DNA from: Taibaiella sp. KBW10
GTDB lineage: Bacteria; Bacteroidota; Bacteroidia; Chitinophagales; Chitinophagaceae
Direction: 5' to 3'
Assembly: GCF_003852495.1 (NCBI RefSeq)
Contig: NZ_QAJI01000009.1
Coordinates: forward strand, 4,800 to 60,392
Length of the DNA: 55,593 nucleotides
The number at the start of each line of letters is the position of its first letter. The first letter of the stretch is position 1. This document shows positions 53,423 through 55,593 of the stretch, one piece after another. The position numbers and the translations under genes are program-made. The notes under the pieces were generated by a model. The model made no database searches. It had not been told where the DNA came from and was given only the letters and a program-made list of their open reading frames with translations.

Positions 53423-54931
53423 TTATTTTCTTTTGATCACTTTCATTGTTTGTGATCGGCCCTCTGAAGTAATCAGAAAATGATATACGCCATCAGCCAG
53501 ATCAGCAATATTCAATTCCGTATTTGTTGCTTTAACTGTCTGCTCAACCATCAGTCTGCCTTCGGCATTAAAGATTTGTACCAGTGTTTGTACAGCCGTT
53601 AAGCCTTCAATCCTTACCTTATCCTGTACCGGATTAGGATAAATACTCAGTGTCTGCCCGCATTCATTACTCAGGGACAATACTTTGCTATAGGCCTCTT
53701 TGTGGTCAACATCTACAATGCGTAAACGATAATATTGCATCCTGCCTTTTACCTGATTATCGGTATAATGGTAAGTACTGTTGCTGCCTGTAGGCGTCAC
53801 CGTAGCAATTGTTTCAAACACCATTCCGTCTTTGCTGCGCTCTACTGCAAAATGGCTTAACTGTTCTTCTTTTCCACTCGTCCAATCCAGGATAAAACCA
53901 CGATCTTTAGCGGCGCTGCCGGTAAACGTCAACAGTTGTGTGGGCAAAGGAATACTCCAGGTTACGGTATACGCTGCCGGTGTAAAATCTTTTTTGCCGG
54001 CGGCATCTATAGTAGCATATTTAAAGGTGGTGGTTCCGGTACCCGCCGAGGTTGCGCCGGGAGCGATGGTTAATAAAGCTGGATTATAATTCAGTATGGA
54101 TGTACCGGCAGTAACTGCTAAACCACCTCCCACTACGGAATCGTTGACACCCGTAAAACTTTCGCCTGTAGCGACCCAACCGGCAGGCAACAGCTGAGCA
54201 GGGGCAGCTTGCCCGGCTTCGCCTTGTGTACTGCTTAATTGTGTCGTAAAGCTGCCTTCGGGAATATTGAGTACACTATAAGTGCCATTGGCATTTACCG
54301 GAACAGTTGCGACAACGACACCGCTACTATTGACAAGATTTATATATAATTGTGTGTCACCAGGTGTACCGATACCCAAGCCATCGAAAGCAATATCACC
54401 ACCACTAAAGCTGGCAGCCGTGGTGGTAACGCCGGTTAAGGCCAGGTTTCCTATTAATACAGGAGCTACCGTAGGAGTAGCGGGGTTAAACCGGTATAAG
54501 GCATTGATGGTATTACCTAGGTGAAAATAAATATTCCCGTCTGCAGGGTTATAGGCTGCTTTATTGACAGTTGCGGACAGACCAAAAGACGAAGTCGTCG
54601 TACCATATGGGTTAGCGGCTCCGGGCGTGTAAGAATAGATATTGGCCGGGACTCGTGTACTAAACCAGATGATACCGGTGGTAGGATCAACAGCCATAGC
54701 ACTCGTTTGCAGTACAGGGTGAGTAGCCGCAGCACCGCCACCAAAAACATCTCCTATGGTGGTGGCTAATCCGGTAGCTGTATCAATACGAACTAACGTA
54801 CGCTGATCACTGGCGGACATGCCATAAATGGTGTTGGCTGCACCACAGTTTTGCGCGCTTAACCTGGATAAGGGAATAATGGCCAGGAAGAGAAGTAGGC
54901 TAATTAACTTATTAAGGAAAATCGTTTTCAT
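53423..54931 (-). CDS. Secreted protein with T9SS sorting domain and a probable internal domain junction
   Basis: 502 residues with a signal peptide (about residues 1-26, ending in LSAQ). The N-terminus looks like a secreted propeller (AANTIYGMSASDQRTLVRIDTATGLATTIGD ... AVDPTTGIIWFSTRVPANIYSY ... ASFSGGDIAFDGLG). At that point it changes abruptly to GTPGDTQLYINLVNSSGVVV, a SdrD/Cna-like repeat, then SVLNIPEGSFTTQLSSTQGE. A fibronectin-like domain (GFILDWTSGKEEQLSHFAVERSKDGMVFETI) and a type A sorting domain (LSIYPNPVQDKVRIEG ... LADGVYHFLITSEGRSQTMKVIKRK) end the protein. No enzyme motif. Confidence 0.8.
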   Translation of the reverse strand: MKTIFLNKLISLLLFLAIIPLSRLSAQNCGAANTIYGMSASDQRTLVRIDTATGLATTIGDVFGGGAAATHPVLQTSAMAVDPTTGIIWFSTRVPANIYSYTPGAANPYGTTTSSFGLSATVNKAAYNPADGNIYFHLGNTINALYRFNPATPTVAPVLIGNLALTGVTTTAASFSGGDIAFDGLGIGTPGDTQLYINLVNSSGVVVATVPVNANGTYSVLNIPEGSFTTQLSSTQGEAGQAAPAQLLPAGWVATGESFTGVNDSVVGGGLAVTAGTSILNYNPALLTIAPGATSAGTGTTTFKYATIDAAGKKDFTPAAYTVTWSIPLPTQLLTFTGSAAKDRGFILDWTSGKEEQLSHFAVERSKDGMVFETIATVTPTGSNSTYHYTDNQVKGRMQYYRLRIVDVDHKEAYSKVLSLSNECGQTLSIYPNPVQDKVRIEGLTAVQTLVQIFNAEGRLMVEQTVKATNTELNIADLADGVYHFLITSEGRSQTMKVIKRK

Positions 54932-55022
54932 AAAATTAGCATAGAAAATGATTAGGAATATTTGATTAATACTTAGGTTAATATATTGTAATTTAAATAG
55001 TTACAGAAAAAATGAAATGCTA

Positions 55023-55054
55023 TTAAAAAAAATGAAGAAATGGCTTTCTTCATT
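55023..55054 (-). terminator. Rho-independent terminator on the minus strand
   Basis: AATGAAGAAA and TTTCTTCATT form a perfect 10-bp stem with loop TGGC; on the minus strand it is followed by eight T residues. It would end a transcript coming from the LuxR-type gene at the window edge. Confidence 0.7.
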
Positions 55055-55214
55055 TCTGTGCTTTAGAATGACTTTCCGTGAAACAAATGGCTTGAGGAGT
55101 ATTTTACCTCTCAATTAACTTAATTTATATGAGTTGTTATGCCATTTTTCAGTTTGAAACCTTTAAACATTTTTTGCAGGGCTGAGAACAATACAAAATT
55201 CAAATATTTAATCG

Positions 55215-55253
55215 AAAGCCACAATCACCCCGTAGGGTGATTGTGGCTTTTTT
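55215..55253 (+). terminator. Strong plus-strand terminator without an upstream gene
   Basis: AAAGCCACAATCACCC and GGGTGATTGTGGCTTT form a perfect 16-bp stem with loop CGTA, followed by a T-run on the plus strand only. It is one of the best terminators in the window, yet no plus-strand gene precedes it. Confidence 0.8.
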
Positions 55254-55511
55254 ACATAAACAATCAAACAATAAGATAGATTTCTGCATACTACTAAATG
55301 AACTTCCAGTAGCTATTAGCAGGTAACTATAAGTAAAAAGAAGAGATTTTTTGCCCTTTTATCGACAAAACTTGAGAAGCACCGTTTATTTAGAAAAGTT
55401 TTGGGTGCAAAGAAAGGACACAAGATATCCAAAGGGCGTCTAAGCAAAATATAATAAGATATACTCAAGGCATGATAATAGAGATAAGGTGTAATATGAG
55501 CTTGCGTTTTG

Positions 55512-55593
55512 TCATTTTATTTCACCCCTGATATACTTAGCGATGGCTTCCGTTTTATTGTTTACTTGTAGGACTTTGTACATTTTCTTGATA
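55512..55593 (-). CDS. C-terminal end of a LuxR/NarL-type regulator, cut by the window edge
   Basis: The minus strand from the window end reads in frame IKKMYKVLQVNNKTEAIAKY then IRGEIK and a TGA at 55512-55514. This matches the end of a LuxR helix-turn-helix (hxxxIYxKLxVNNRTEAvaKY). The gene continues beyond the window, so only the DNA-binding end is seen; whether it carries a receiver domain is unknown. Confidence 0.75.
   Translation of the reverse strand, partial: IKKMYKVLQVNNKTEAIAKYIRGEIK

Larger units (their letters stand above)
54932..55511. other. Intergenic region with two terminators and no annotated gene
   Basis: 580 nt. It holds a minus-strand terminator (55023-55054) and a strong plus-strand terminator (55215-55253) that has no plus-strand gene before it (see findings). 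A possible 18-codon frame begins at the ATG near 55129. AT-rich sequence without coding signs follows up to the edge gene. Confidence 0.5.

Overview
The window looks like a chromosomal segment of a Bacteroidota bacterium, probably of the Chitinophagaceae or a close relative (family-level placement is inference). The evidence is six secreted proteins or remnants ending in type IX secretion (T9SS) type A sorting sequences, promoters of the TTG/TAnnTTTG type, mostly weak Shine-Dalgarno sequences, and household genes with Bacteroidota-like sequences. No tRNA, rRNA, CRISPR array, transposase, integrase or phage gene was seen.

Layout. 1-5.9 kb: thiamine pyrophosphokinase and an ABC exporter on the minus strand, divergent from metG, a SAM-hydroxide adenosyltransferase and a small monooxygenase-fold protein. 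6-9.7 kb: a TPM-domain lipoprotein, a small conserved protein, and a four-gene signalling operon (response regulator, exported protein, seven-helix membrane protein, short histidine kinase); the kinase has Tyr where the phosphoacceptor His should be. 10-20 kb: a DNRLRE secreted protein, DoxX, alkylation repair (Ogt, AlkA-like), MarR, an AraC/aldo-keto reductase/alcohol dehydrogenase cluster, a dienelactone hydrolase-like exported protein, threonine aldolase and a YdeI-like protein. 20-23 kb: a DFDPG-repeat T9SS protein and three small stress or envelope genes.

24.2-28.9 kb holds the most interesting locus: a compact minus-strand cassette encoding a 62-residue putative precursor peptide, an alpha-ketoglutarate HExxH-type putative peptide hydroxylase, an E1/ThiF-like protein with an N-terminal recognition-like region, a YcaO enzyme, and a JmjC/cupin-8 oxygenase. 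It reads as a ribosomally synthesised, post-translationally modified peptide (RiPP) pathway with two different Fe/2-oxoglutarate oxygenase families. Two things are odd: the precursor has no Cys, Ser or Thr in its last 25 residues, and no transporter, protease or immunity gene is adjacent.

29-55.6 kb: a large Ig-like T9SS protein; a NarL-type two-component pair; a miniature secreted protein that looks like the two ends of a larger adhesin joined by a deletion; another T9SS protein; an OmpR-type two-component system followed by a complete CusA/CzcA-type metal efflux operon (adaptor, RND pump, outer-membrane factor) with a 24-bp perfect palindrome next to its promoter; a T9SS protein; a LytS/LytTR-type system with a propeller sensor; a retropepsin-like protein; a small unknown; a T9SS protein with an apparent internal domain junction; and, at the window edge, the C-terminus of a LuxR-type regulator.
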